Assembly: GCA_948567375.1 (NCBI GenBank)
Contig: OX419758.1
Location: 17,055,001 to 17,119,000 of the forward strand
Reading direction: 5' to 3'
Length of the DNA: 64,000 nt
Origin: Lunularia cruciata
Lineage: Eukaryota; Streptophyta; Marchantiopsida; Lunulariales; Lunulariaceae
How positions within the stretch are numbered: position 1 is the first letter of the stretch; every line of letters starts with the position of its first letter. Position numbers and translations under genes: made by a program. Under the pieces are notes generated by a model that ran no database searches, was not told the DNA's origin, and saw nothing but the letters and a program-made list of their open reading frames with translations. Positions 1 through 10,299 of the stretch are shown one piece after another.

Positions 1-323
1 TGCTCATCGTTGCTTCTACGTAGTGCGAAGGTGCTCCACGCGCCTAAAGTACAGTCAATACTTCGGTCCGGGAAGGTCGAGACGTCCTCACGTGTCGGCT
101 GATGTATTGTCGGGTGGCTCGGAAGGCGAGGTTGAGAGTTCCTCCCAGTTTCTTCGTCCTGTCGCTCCGGGGTTAAACCTACCTAACTCCTACTGCTGGG
201 ACCTTCTGCGGAAAGACCTTTGTTCCGAACACGGTAAGGATTCGTCACCGGCGAAGCTCGTGACGTTCGTGGCATCGATTTGATCTCTATTCTTACAATA
301 ATCGATTTGGTTCGCTTCCCGGC
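1..323. other. Upstream flank of the EF-hand gene, no gene seen
   Basis: No protein homology recognised. The stretch is richer in G+C and in CpG than the retroelement DNA further right, which fits a low-copy gene-proximal region. A short open frame at 23-283 has no recognisable domain. It may be distal promoter or the end of a neighbouring gene outside the window. Confidence 0.4.
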
Positions 324-331
324 TATATAAT
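324..331 (+). promoter_or_regulatory. Probable TATA box of the EF-hand gene
   Basis: TATATAAT lies about 320 bases before the ATG at 650. With the usual plant spacing of 25-35 bases, transcription would start near 355-365 and leave a pyrimidine-rich 5' leader of about 290 bases. A TTTCTCAG/GT-like site near 466-475 could be a leader-intron acceptor, but no matching donor was established. Confidence 0.5.
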
Positions 332-649
332 CGATATGCATCAGTCGAATTGTCATGGTTGAATTCTCTCTCTCACCTTTGACTTTTCTCGTTCACTAAT
401 TTCGTTATTCAATTCCCTTCTCTTCTCACTTGCTTCTGACTTTTCTTGTACATTAATTTGTGTGTTTCTCAGGTTAGATAACTGAGCACTCTCCCTTGTG
501 TTTTGTGAAAATTTCCTGTTCACAGTTTCACATTGTCGAGCTGTCTCCTCACATTTCAGTTACCAATTTCTGATTTCTTAGCATTCTACGTTGTACACCG
601 ATCACGAGCAAAAGTTCGGAATTTCATAGAAGTGGACATCTGAGAGAAG

Positions 650-1378
650 ATGGTTGCAGTTCAATCTAGAGACGAGGTCGCACGTGTGCACAATTCGTAT
701 CTGTCGTTCTTCGACAACGCATGGTTTTTCCAACGGCAAGGACGTGTCAGCGGGAAGCGTATGGAAGTGATTGCCAAGGAGGCTAGCATGAAAGATGTAG
801 AGGCGAAGGATAACTCGGTCACTCACATAGTTGATACCTTGAGGTCGACCAAATCGACAGCTGCTGTTCAAAGAAAAGAATATCCAGCTGAAATTTTGAA
901 GCCAGCTTTGGGTCTGCAGAGCGTTAAGTCTGATCCCGTGGAGATGAGACGGGTGTTCCAGAAATTTGACGAGAATACTGACGACCGTATCTGCGCCAAA
1001 GATCTTCGTCAGTTCATGGGCCGTTTGGGATTCCAAATGTCGGAAGAGGAGGCAACGGCGATGTTGGCCAGTGTTGATCATAATGGGGATGGAAGCGTGG
1101 ATTTTGACGAGTTCTTCTCACTTTATATGTCCCTTGTCGGGGAGCATCAAACAGAGGATGAAGATGAGACACTTTTGGAAGCGTTCCAAGTTTTTGATAA
1201 GAACTCCGATGGGTTCATCGCAGCGAAGGAGTTGCAAGCAGTGCTACTTGATCTTGGCATGCCAGAAGGCAAGAGCTTGAAAAACTGTGAGAGAATGATC
1301 AGCAGCGTAGATGCAGACGGGAATGGTTTTATCGACATCAATGAATTCAAGAAGATGATGACCACTCTATGTTTTTAG
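650..1378 (+). CDS. Calmodulin-like protein (CML), four EF-hands
   Basis: A single uninterrupted 242-codon frame from ATG (context gagagaagATGG) to TAG. The 12-residue EF loops lie at about 107-118 (DENTDDRICAKD), 143-154 (DHNGDGSVDFDE), 183-194 (DKNSDGFIAAKE) and 221-232 (DADGNGFIDINE). Loops 2-4 have canonical Asp at 1, Gly at 6 and Glu at 12. Loop 1 has Asp instead of Gly at 6 and Asp instead of Glu at 12, so it may bind Ca2+ weakly or prefer Mg2+. Calmodulin has about 149 residues; here a roughly 95-residue N-terminal extension with no recognised domain or clear signal peptide precedes the EF pairs. Known family role: Ca2+ sensor that changes partner binding when loaded. No intron is seen inside the coding region. 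The next in-frame ATGs (codons 38 and 47) could be alternative starts. It is the only intact-looking host gene here; its target and pathway cannot be told from the sequence. Confidence 0.93.
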   Translation: MVAVQSRDEVARVHNSYLSFFDNAWFFQRQGRVSGKRMEVIAKEASMKDVEAKDNSVTHIVDTLRSTKSTAAVQRKEYPAEILKPALGLQSVKSDPVEMRRVFQKFDENTDDRICAKDLRQFMGRLGFQMSEEEATAMLASVDHNGDGSVDFDEFFSLYMSLVGEHQTEDEDETLLEAFQVFDKNSDGFIAAKELQAVLLDLGMPEGKSLKNCERMISSVDADGNGFIDINEFKKMMTTLCF

Positions 1379-2252
1379 ATTGCTAAAACCGAAGTATCGA
1401 ATCGATCAAGTTCGAAGAAGTCTGCATCAAGGGTACTACACGAAGGTTTTGCGGAGGCTGGTATATATCTCGTAATTGGAGATACAGTCAGTAAGGATCG
1501 TCTGTGTGCCACGAAATGACTCCGATCCTTGCGGATGCTTTCAGTTCTGATTAGGTTCACTAGGGCATTAGAATTTGGATTCTTTCGATCTGGCGCAGAT
1601 GAGGATTACACATCTGAATAGCCGAGAACTAAACTGCGAGACAATATAGGTACTTCCAAGACTAGGTTAGAATTATGCTTAGAGTTTGAACTCGTTCGAT
1701 TATACCACAGATTAGCTCATAGAATTGAATCCCAGAGAAGTAAATTGATAAAGATCACGGGATTGATACGCAGAGCCAAAGCAAAGCAGCTGCAAATTGT
1801 ACAGTACTGCATACAAGAATGGTGGAAATAACTCCACGCATTTATTTTGATTTTTCTGTTACCTTCACCACTTGCAACTCTGTCATACTCGGAGAGAATG
1901 AACTCTTAACATTTGTCTTGTCTGTTGAATTCGGGCTAGCGGTGCGTTACATTGAAACTCTATCTTGGTTTTCATTTTCCCTCTACTTTTAAATAGATGT
2001 GAAGTACTTTCTGGTACACCAGCTGTGTCTTTAGACTCAAAAGTTTCTGGCCTGTAGTCGTCTACTAATCTTCCATCCAACATCTTGCATTCAGCGAGCT
2101 TATCTTAAAAATGTGGTTTTATGTACTTATAGCTTCCATTACTTTTCCACATAATCCCACGGTTCCTGCAAATTCTCGCATAGTTTCCCTGCAAGTGGAT
2201 TCCATCTTTACAACAGCCTCTTAGCCTTCGTATTACGATGCAATATCGGGAT
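1379..2252. other. 3' flank of the EF-hand gene, no gene seen
   Basis: Presumably the 3' untranslated region followed by intergenic DNA. No clear canonical AATAAA close to the stop, no recognised protein homology and only short random open frames on either strand. Confidence 0.4.
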
Positions 2253-2411
2253 TCAACTGCCCAACACTTGGGTAAAGCCCGAACAACTCAGAAATCTCCC
2301 TATGTCCGAGAAACGTGGGATCTTATCAACTGCCCAACACTTGGGTAAGTAAAATTTCCGGCAATTTACCCCCGAACAACTCAGAAATCTCCCTATGTCC
2401 GAGGAACGTGG
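2253..2411. repeat. Local direct duplication, second copy with a 20-bp insert
   Basis: A block starting TCAACTGCCCAACACTTGGG and ending near CCGAG(A/G)AACGTGGA occurs at 2253-2320 and again at 2326-2411. The offset is 73 bases in the left half and 93 in the right half because copy 2 carries about 20 extra bases after ...TTGGGTAA. The shared parts are almost identical, so the duplication is recent. No coding sense was recognised. Confidence 0.85.
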
Positions 2412-4985
2412 ATAGATCCCCCACTGTAATGACATATATCTTAATTCCAGTGTATAATACTTTTTGTTGGACTTGGGCAGTACAAGTTTCACGACGGAGT
2501 AAGCAAACCCTTCATCAATTCAAATGACGATAACTCAGAAAACTGAATTCTTACCACCATCCCTAACTAAATCGAACCAAAATCTGTTTTAAGTCGAAAG
2601 AAATTGGCATTTGACAGAATTGATCAGAGACACCGAGTTGCTGCTGCTCAGGTAGAAACAATGTTGTCATACTTTATCGTACAAAAAACTTTTCAGCATT
2701 TTCAAGGAAAATTCGGCTCCAGAGTTTAAATAGGTCATGGCATGACCATAGGGACAGTACAGTTTCATGATCCTAGAGGAACCCAACTCAAGAAGGGTCA
2801 CTACGAGGAAGGTAAACACTTGCTACTTTGAATATCAATGCCCATCTACAGATATTGGAATTGTAATTTTGTGGATCACAACTTCGCACGCGTTGGCCAG
2901 ATAGTAGTACCTGATTCCATCTCATTCATCGAATCACTAATACAGAATCATTCCCAGTCGGCGTTGGTATCACAGATGAATAAGATGGAAACAGGTCCCC
3001 TTGCGTTTACTCTCTGTACATAGATCCACGGTGACAAAAACATCTCCGAGAATCACTGTCTTCTTCGCAGGACTCTCAAGGACAAGTTTTGCAGCACACA
3101 AAGTCAAGCAGGAATTCAAGCTTCTCATAGCACAGGAAGCAACAGCACGCTGCAAAGCAACTGCAAACAATAGTGCGGCATCGACGATGTGTTAAATTGA
3201 GCCCTGTATGCATTTGTGTTATCACTGGCAACTTAGTGATGAAAAGAGATTGACGACAGACTTGCAGGAACCCCAGATACTAGTGCAGTTCTTGATAAAA
3301 GTAGGATCCAGAAGACTTGAACACTTAAAGCCCATCAACTAACCATCCAAATATTGGTCCCTTCTCTTCTTTTCTTTTTTTGATGAGCTCTTTAGCGGTC
3401 ATGTCATGTATCTCAGGGGCATCCATATCAGATCTCCAATCAATCTGCAATGACTCAATGCACAAAATCTCAGTTGTTGGGGCAGCATGATGCGAATGGT
3501 AAGGAAGGTTGAGCTGCAAGTTAATATGGTCCCTGAGATAGATTGAGAATTTGACGTAATTAGGAATCTTGGAAGATATTGAATAAGCTAGACAACTTTG
3601 GAGGTGAAGCGCGTTACTTACTCGTTTGCCGAATTGAGAGAAATTAACTGGAGTAGAATCAATGTTGAGATGTTCGTGCGGTTAGCCGAACTGCAGACAC
3701 TTCATCCTATCGTAAAGCAATATTACTTAAAGCTGAAAAAGAACTTAAACTATCTCATATATACCAGTTCAAACCTTGGGAAAAGGATGGGCCCACGATC
3801 AGAACGAAATCGAACAGAATCGAGGTCAGAGCCAAAACTACAGATACTGAGAAAGTGCAGAAGATTGTAAAGTGCATGCGGTGGTGGAGCAAAAGGACTT
3901 TGATGTTTCCTGTGATCTTCTTCAGAAAGAGATGATGCATGACCCTGTTCATATGTTCCGGCTCACAGCATGGGAATTTAGAATCAGACAGGGAATTGAA
4001 ATTAAAATCTAAAAGACAGAAATCAAAAGTCTAACTCACACTGACCGGCCTCACCGATCGCTTGGAGTGATCAGAGACATCACCAATCCTCAGTCTTCAA
4101 CACTTTACCTTCCACCTTTGAGTTCTTCGATCTACAGATTATACATCCAGAGTGCTTATATTGCTGAGCGATCCTGGTGCTGCTTTGACTCAAATAGCCT
4201 GTTATTAATTGAAGATAGTCAAATTGATCTTCACGTTCTGGACTTGCGAAAACTTTGTGAAGGTTTAAAATAGAACGTCAGAGAGTCATTCAAAGATTAA
4301 GTCGTGGTTGCTCCACATATCTCAGGCTCTTCAAACCATGTTGGTTGGTTCAAGTTAGGTAGGAATAGTAGGCAGCACCATTGGTCACAATAATTGCACC
4401 CGCTCATCGTCTCTTCATCTAGCTAGGAACGAATAGCAGTCAAGGAAGTATTCAATTCTTGAGGAGACCTGTCGTTAAACTCGTGGTGACGATTGTCAAC
4501 AAATGCAAGAAGTTGGTAATCTTCGAGTTCGGAAAATTAAGATCGATGTCTTTCTGTTTCGTATAGCCATGCGATTTAGCAACCCATGTTTGTGTAATGC
4601 TGCAAAATTTGTCTTCTCTTTATAGTTTTGGTCGACATACGCCGGTGAAACTCAGACACTCGATGTTCCATCGGATAGAAGAAATCTTACATTGAATATA
4701 GATTGCAGACATTCAAGTGTCTTCAAGAACTTCAAAGTCTGTCAGTAACGAGATAAACCGGAGAAAACTTGGTCTATCTTCCCCGTGATAACGAAGAACT
4801 TGAACAAAGAGTTCATGTTGCCCATCGTTGGGGAATTTAGTGTAAACACTCATGCAAATCTGCATAGTATTTATAACATTGACAATTGTAGTAAATATTC
4901 ATGCAAATTTACATAATATATACTATAGAAATATTTATATTAATTTAACCTTTTTTGCAAATCTAGTGGTATGAATTAGATGGTA
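2412..4985. other. Low-copy-looking intergenic DNA, no firm gene
   Basis: About 2.6 kb with short open frames on both strands and no domain I recognise. It lacks the retroelement motifs seen further right and keeps more CpG. It could hold small exons; the best single candidate is listed separately at 3325-3519. Confidence 0.4.
3325..3519 (-). other. Possible terminal exon, product unknown
   Basis: A minus-strand frame ends with a charged, protein-like tail (MTAKELIKKRKEEKGPIFGW, then a few residues and a stop). A plausible 3' splice site (TCATTGCAG) precedes the codons for IDWRSDMDAPEIHDM. No family was recognised and no partner exon was found, so this may be chance. It is listed because the composition looks more like coding sequence than neighbouring frames. 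Confidence 0.15.
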
Positions 4986-5244
4986 CATCTAGTGGTATGA
5001 AGTGAAAGATGGAATATATAGGCAAGTATATACATTTTAAATGAATGAAAAACTTGGTCATGTAAGTTGGCTTGTTTATTATATAAATATTTATCATATA
5101 AAAAAACATAAAAATATATAAAATATTTATATGAATATAATATTATAGTAAATCTAATGATATGAAATGAAAAATAAAATATCTATAGATTAGTATACAA
5201 ATTCTAAACTTGTGAAAAACTTGGTCGAAGTTATTTGTCTTGTT
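4986..5244. repeat. AT-rich diverged tandem repeat
   Basis: Two diverged copies of a roughly 90-base unit, at about 4986-5077 and 5151-5244. They share CTA(G/A)TG(G/A)TATGAA, then GAAAAACTTGGTC, then a T-rich tail ending CTTGTT. The wider block 4860-5340 is strongly A+T rich. It could be a decayed small transposable element; no clear terminal inverted repeat was found. Confidence 0.55.
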
Positions 5245-5648
5245 CCTATGTATTGCTACTCTACACTTGTCTTGTTTTGCAATATTGGTACTCATACACT
5301 CATCTTGTTTTTCAATATTTTCAATACACCCGGTTCCTCATGTTTCTTGACTATTTGGATTGCATTTTGGTGAAATGAACTTCTTTGTTTCTCCACATTC
5401 TTGCGGAAACAACATGCTTACTAAATATATAAATCTGTAAGGTGACTTCCAGGTGCTCTAAATACGTAGGAAGGTAGACATATGAGCCATGGGCTGATGT
5501 AAACTGAAGTACAAGAATCAGCCCAAGTTCTCTCAAGTAGCTCAAATCTGTAGCCACATTAACAAAGAGTCTATGCAATAGCTAGAAAGACCAACTATAC
5601 CAATTGAGAATGAAATCAATAACACCATAATTGAGAACGTCCCCATCT

Positions 5649-5802
5649 ATAGGTTGGAGACATAAAACTCAATATTACCTCCCTCCCTCCTCCCCCAGCC
5701 CCCAGCCTATACACTGAGTTTCCTCCCTGTCCATAGGTTGGAGACATAAAACTCAATATTACCTCCCTCCTCCCACCCCCTACCCTATAGACTGAGTTTC
5801 CA
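5649..5802. repeat. Tandem duplication with pyrimidine-rich spacer
   Basis: ATAGGTTGGAGACATAAAAC, followed by TCAATATTACCTCCCTCC, occurs at 5649 and again at 5733 (84-base offset). Each copy runs through a C/T-rich tract into CTATA(C/G)ACTGAGTTTCC. One unit is about 84 bases, the other about 70. No coding function seen. Confidence 0.85.
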
Positions 5803-6399
5803 CCGATGAGCCTCTTGAAGAAGACAAGGAGGCAAAACCAACCACCTTCATGGATTCTGGAAAGTGGTGGTCAAAGACAAAAGGTATGATACACAACATT
5901 ACAACCATCATGTGGCAGCATGAGATCAGAATCATCCATACTGCAACAAGCCTTGCAAGGGTAGTCTTGGGAGGAGGAATCTAAGAACTGGTAGTAATAT
6001 TGTTAGGCAAGTAGCAAGGAGAACAATTCTAAGAGTGATAGGAAATTGTCCTACCATCTGATCCTTCTAGCTCCAACATTCTTGAGGGCTCAATGGTCCT
6101 GGTGGTGGAAGTGTTGAGTGTATCATTAGGCTTTCATTGAAGGTACTACAAACTTGCCTACCTCAAATTTCCAGACTTTGGGCTAGTAGGTACCACGTTT
6201 GGTATATGCATATCATACTGTATCTATGTGTCAAGCAATGGCAAGGTTTTCCATGGCCATAGGCATGACCTTGCAGAAAAGGTATGCCCTCTTAGAGATG
6301 ACTTGGATCCAAGTATCTAGACTATCCAAGTCAGCCACAAGATCCATACGAGCAACAATAAAGGATGGTGAAATTGGATGTCAACCAAACAATACAAAA

Positions 6400-7080
6400 T
6401 AGAGGGAAAAATCAGCAAGTGATACATCCTTGGACATCCTATATCCCATGGCCAAGTATGGAAGTTCCAAGTCAGAGTTCTTCCTATCATGTGTTAGACA
6501 AAATTTGTGGAGACTCTTCTTGCAAGTTTGCACCATGCATTTTTCTAGCCCATCAGCTTGTGGATGATCACGTGAGGTCAGTCAATGGTCCACAAAGAAA
6601 TCTTGGATCCAAGAGATCTTGGAATCCCCTTATTAAATTCAGTACCTTGGTATGTAAGAAACTCAACATAGGCCCCAAATCTGCTCAGTACATTCTACAA
6701 GAAAGCTTGGCTAGTGCTATGTGAGGACTTGTTTGGTAAGACTACTAGCTCAATCCACTCGGAGAAATGCTATATCATGATCATGATATAGACATTTCCC
6801 TACTTTGTTTGAGGTAATTCACTAGCCAAATCACAAGATCAGCAATACAAAACCCCTTGGACAGGCAATGGATGTAGTGTCGGTAGCTTATCTAAGAAAC
6901 TGGTCCGTACTTTGTTGCATTGGTCACATTTGGCAACCACATCTCTGATCGGGGCATGCATGCCTCATCAATGGTAGTGAGGAGCAAGCAAGCTATAAGT
7001 TTGTTCGACTCCAAAGTGGCCAAGATCAAAATGTACCTTATTAATCAATGGAAGCCTCTTGTTTGATAGTGAGACAACTT
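6400..7080 (-). pseudogene. Element A integrase remnant
   Basis: The minus strand keeps a zinc-binding HHCC module: HFDLGHFGVEQ near 7040, then AKCDQCNKVR near 6925. The catalytic core follows leftward: a HFS(E/K)WIEL stretch near 6780, LT.QGTEF near 6650 and further pieces toward 6450. Frames are broken several times. In the family this enzyme inserts the cDNA into host chromatin; this copy cannot. Confidence 0.7.
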
Positions 7081-7344
7081 TGTCTCCATCAATTGTGCAC
7101 CACATCAAGTGATCTTGCCTCTATGCATAACACTTGGCTTATTGTTATATGCAATACTGGTGTGCTAAAGTGCTCTGCAGGCTATAGGTGTCATGTTAGA
7201 GGAACTACATGGTGGCTATGTCCTACCAAATGTCCTCAACCTGTTGTGTTTCTTGTGGTATTGGCCACTAGTCCCAAATATGTAGATGATGTGGATGTGC
7301 ATTCAGCTTGTATAGAATCAAAATCTTGCCTAGTCTCCATGAAA

Positions 7345-7760
7345 TCAGAAGATGTATCCAATGGGCATCTAGACATGGTGTCGGCATTTTGATGGGTAAC
7401 AATGGGCCAATGAATAATCTCAAATTCATACTCCTGAAGGATGAGTGCCCATCATGCAAGCTTACCACTGAGCTTGTTATTGGTCATGAGCCACTTTAAT
7501 GGCTGATGATCAGTATACAATAGAAATTTGTGCCCTGTTAGGTATGGACAAAAATGGGATACAGTCCAAAGAATAACCAAGCACTCACTCTCATAGGAAG
7601 AATAGTTTCTTTCTACTTTGTTGTTGCTATGAGAAGCATATGCAATGACATGCTCATCTTTTGAAAGATCTGATTTTGGCCTAGTATTGCTCCAATTCCT
7701 AGTGCACTCTAGTTTATATGTAAAACAAAACTCTTGCTAAAATCTGGTCTTTTCAACAAT
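7345..7760 (-). pseudogene. Element A RNase H remnant
   Basis: A nearly open minus-strand stretch carries EHVIAYASHSNNKVERNYSS, then YTDHQPLKWLM and a tail ending QNADTMSRCPL, the familiar Ty3/gypsy RNase H blocks. One in-frame TGA follows GKLA where an Arg codon (CGA) is expected, so it probably arose by C-to-T change. It lies directly downstream of the RT remnant, as in intact pol genes. Confidence 0.75.
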
Positions 7761-7959
7761 GTGTACCCACACAGTTTTTGTTTCAAGGTATCCATAGCTA
7801 ATGACACTCCTTGTGCCAATCCACACTAAGTCCTTCTTGAGAAATGCATAAAGAGTGTATGCAATGATACTAAAAGCCTCAATATATATTGAATAGTGAT
7901 TTCACAAACCAAGAAAGCTCCATAAGGTAGGCACATCCATTGGGATTTCCATGTCCACA

Positions 7960-8915
7960 ATTGTTGTCACCTTGGCCCAATCTGCCATGATGCAACCTGG
8001 TATGATGTGATGGCCAAGGTAAAAAACAATAGGGATAACAATTTGATGATAATTCTTAGGATAACATTTGAGGTTGATAGTTTATAATTGTTCAAAGAGT
8101 GTTTGTAGGTACACTAGATGCTTAGCAAAACTCAGGCTATGGACAAGCACATCATCAATGTTAACATTTGAGGAATGCTAGTACACCAATAATCTGGTCC
8201 AGGACCCTTTGGAAATGTACAGGTGTATTCTTGAAACCAATAGGCATCACAAGCCATTCCCATAGTTTGATACAATTGTGAAATGCAGTCTTCTTTCTGT
8301 CCATTCCCCAAATAGGAATCTGATTAAAGCCTTGCCAAAGTTCCAGAATGGAGAAGATGCAAGAGTTCTCCAACTCATCAAAAATCTCTTCAGGTGTTGG
8401 AATTGGATACCTATCTTGTGTGGAACTTGATTGATTGGTCAATAGTCACCATACATCCATTTTTCAGTCCAAAGTCCAATATTATCCTTCTTAGCTTGCA
8501 TGACTGTAGCTGCTGCTCAGTTGGATGATGATGGTTGAATCAGACCTGCTTCATGAAGTTCTTGGCACCTCTCATCCACCAAATACCATTCATGTTAACT
8601 GAAGTAATGTTGGAGGTGAAAGATTGGTGACTCATTACTCAAATCAATAGTGAACTTTGAGACTATACACTTACCAAGGTCCTTCATGGAGAAAGAAAAG
8701 CACTGCTTGAATCTGATCAGTAAATCAATAAGATCTTGCTTCTCCTCTAGACTTAGTTGTTGTTCCATTACCTCGTGAAAAGTCTCTATTGACGGCAATG
8801 TGGCTGTCACATTGCTGCCAAAGTAGTTGTAGCTATTATAGAGTACCCAATGGTAGTCAAAGGCACTTGTATAGGATTTGAAAAAGCTGATGTGAATCCA
8901 TGCACTCCATATCAT
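7960..8915 (-). pseudogene. Element A reverse transcriptase remnant
   Basis: Minus-strand blocks run in order: pre-RT RFKQCFSFSMKDLGKC at 8595-8915; DRYPIPTPEEIFDELENS and LWEWLVMPIGFKN at 8161-8442; and the catalytic NIDDVLVHS just left of 8160 in another frame. The active-site DD pair survives but the frame is broken by stops and at least one frameshift near 8160. It would once have copied element RNA into cDNA. Confidence 0.82.
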
Positions 8916-9182
8916 GTATTAACATGAGCCCAAGACAACTTACACGGCTCCTCCCTCCAAGCGTGGTACAAGGTGATAGATGCATAAGAGCAGTAAGTGA
9001 ACTCTATTTGGGTGCCAAGCAGTACAACCCTATGGTAAGTGTACAAGACCAGGTGCTGAGGGTAGAACTGCACCACAGAAAATTCAGTCTAGACTTGAGA
9101 ATGATGATAAAATTGGACAAGGAAATTCTCCAATATTTATCCCATTAAATGATTAAGGACTGAACCCAATGAAGGATTTGTA

Positions 9183-9572
9183 TCAAATCCAAAAGCAAGC
9201 AAGATCACCGATATCTAGTCCTTGACCAAAACCAACAGCAGAAAATTCTTGACATTCCCAACCAGCAAGAAGTAGGTCAATGCGACTAAGGAGGTCTAGA
9301 TGGTGATGTGGATCAGCTGAATGTGCATGGGAAAGATTTTCAAGGTAGTATACAATGCAAACGTTGGAAATAGTATAGAAGATTGCAAGGACAATGCTAC
9401 CAATCGCTTCTTTGTAACCACTTGTTGTCAGGATTAGGATCAACATATACACATTGGGAAAATACATAGACCAGTTTTTAATGCAGCCTCCCACCCTATA
9501 GCAATGCCAACAAAGAGCTCCAACAAGATCAAACCTTGAGTAGGTGGTGACTAGGTCACAATGTCTTGGCAA
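9183..9572 (-). pseudogene. Element A protease-RT linker ORF, 129 aa
   Basis: An open frame of 129 codons lies between the protease (9909-10214) and RT (8595-8915) blocks of element A. It contains WHCYRVGGCIKNW, a hydrophobic middle (AIGSIVLAIFYTISNV) and HHHLDLLSRIDLLLAGWECQ. No domain is recognised. Position suggests part of the polyprotein between protease and RT. It is oddly open for an element whose neighbouring blocks are full of stops, which may be chance or slower decay. Confidence 0.4.
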
Positions 9573-9908
9573 AGTGGAAGAAATCCATTAGGCTAGGAAG
9601 CTTACAAATGAGAAAATCTCTATAGAGCAGCATGTTAAGGCGGTTATAGGGTCTTGTACCAATGTACAATTGGATCAGATGAAGTCAGTAGCATGGTCAC
9701 CAATAATGGTCTCCTCCTCATTGACACCAAGCTCATTAGAACTATCTAGGTAGTGGGCCAAACAAGCTTGCTTAAGAGCCGGGTGGGCTGGAATTGCATA
9801 AGGACCAACCTAACCATGAAAATATAGGAGGATAGAACCAAGATGAGCCCTTTGATCCTGCCAATCCACATGGTAAGTAACCTTTTATGCCAAGTGTTAA
9901 TAAAAAAT

Positions 9909-10214
9909 TCAGGAGGAAATAATAGCTTTATGCTCAATAAGATATTGTAAGTTGTAGCACTGGTGGTCGACCAGGTAGCTCAGCCACATGTCTAAGGCCG
10001 CTTGTGTACTTGGATTGAAGGAAATGAGAATAGGGCCATTAGTTTCTCCAAGAACTTGTTTGATGCCTCCGCCAACTATGCTAATGTGCCATGCAGATGG
10101 TCTCAAGTTGTCCCCAATGATGTGAACTTGAGTAGCAAAAGAAGCCATAAGATAAATAGGTTGAGCTCCAATATCTAGCACACAACACAAGGAGCCACCC
10201 CTTGAATTGGACAA
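9909..10214 (-). pseudogene. Element A aspartic protease remnant
   Basis: Minus-strand 101-codon frame with CVLDIGAQPIYLMASFA, matching the retropepsin active-site region D-S/T-G-A with Ser/Thr replaced by Ile (TC/TT change). The following ILISFNPSTQAALDMWLSYL could be the C-terminal part of the domain or start of the next. In retrotransposons this enzyme cleaves the Gag-Pol polyprotein. With the mutated triad the copy should be inactive. Confidence 0.55.
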
Positions 10215-10299
10215 CTCCTTACTGACTGTCCAACAACATTGTTCTAGGTCTAGCTGATGGATGGTATAATCTTTGGTAATTGGCTAGATTAGGCGTGCA

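Noticed and set aside
2970-3195. Opposing 66- and 64-codon frames between the EF-hand gene and element A
   Set aside because: They overlap on opposite strands and neither shows a recognisable domain or splice context; treated as chance frames.
5641-5810. Possible regularly spaced (CRISPR-like) repeats
   Set aside because: Only two copies in direct tandem without unique spacers; this is a simple duplication in eukaryotic DNA.
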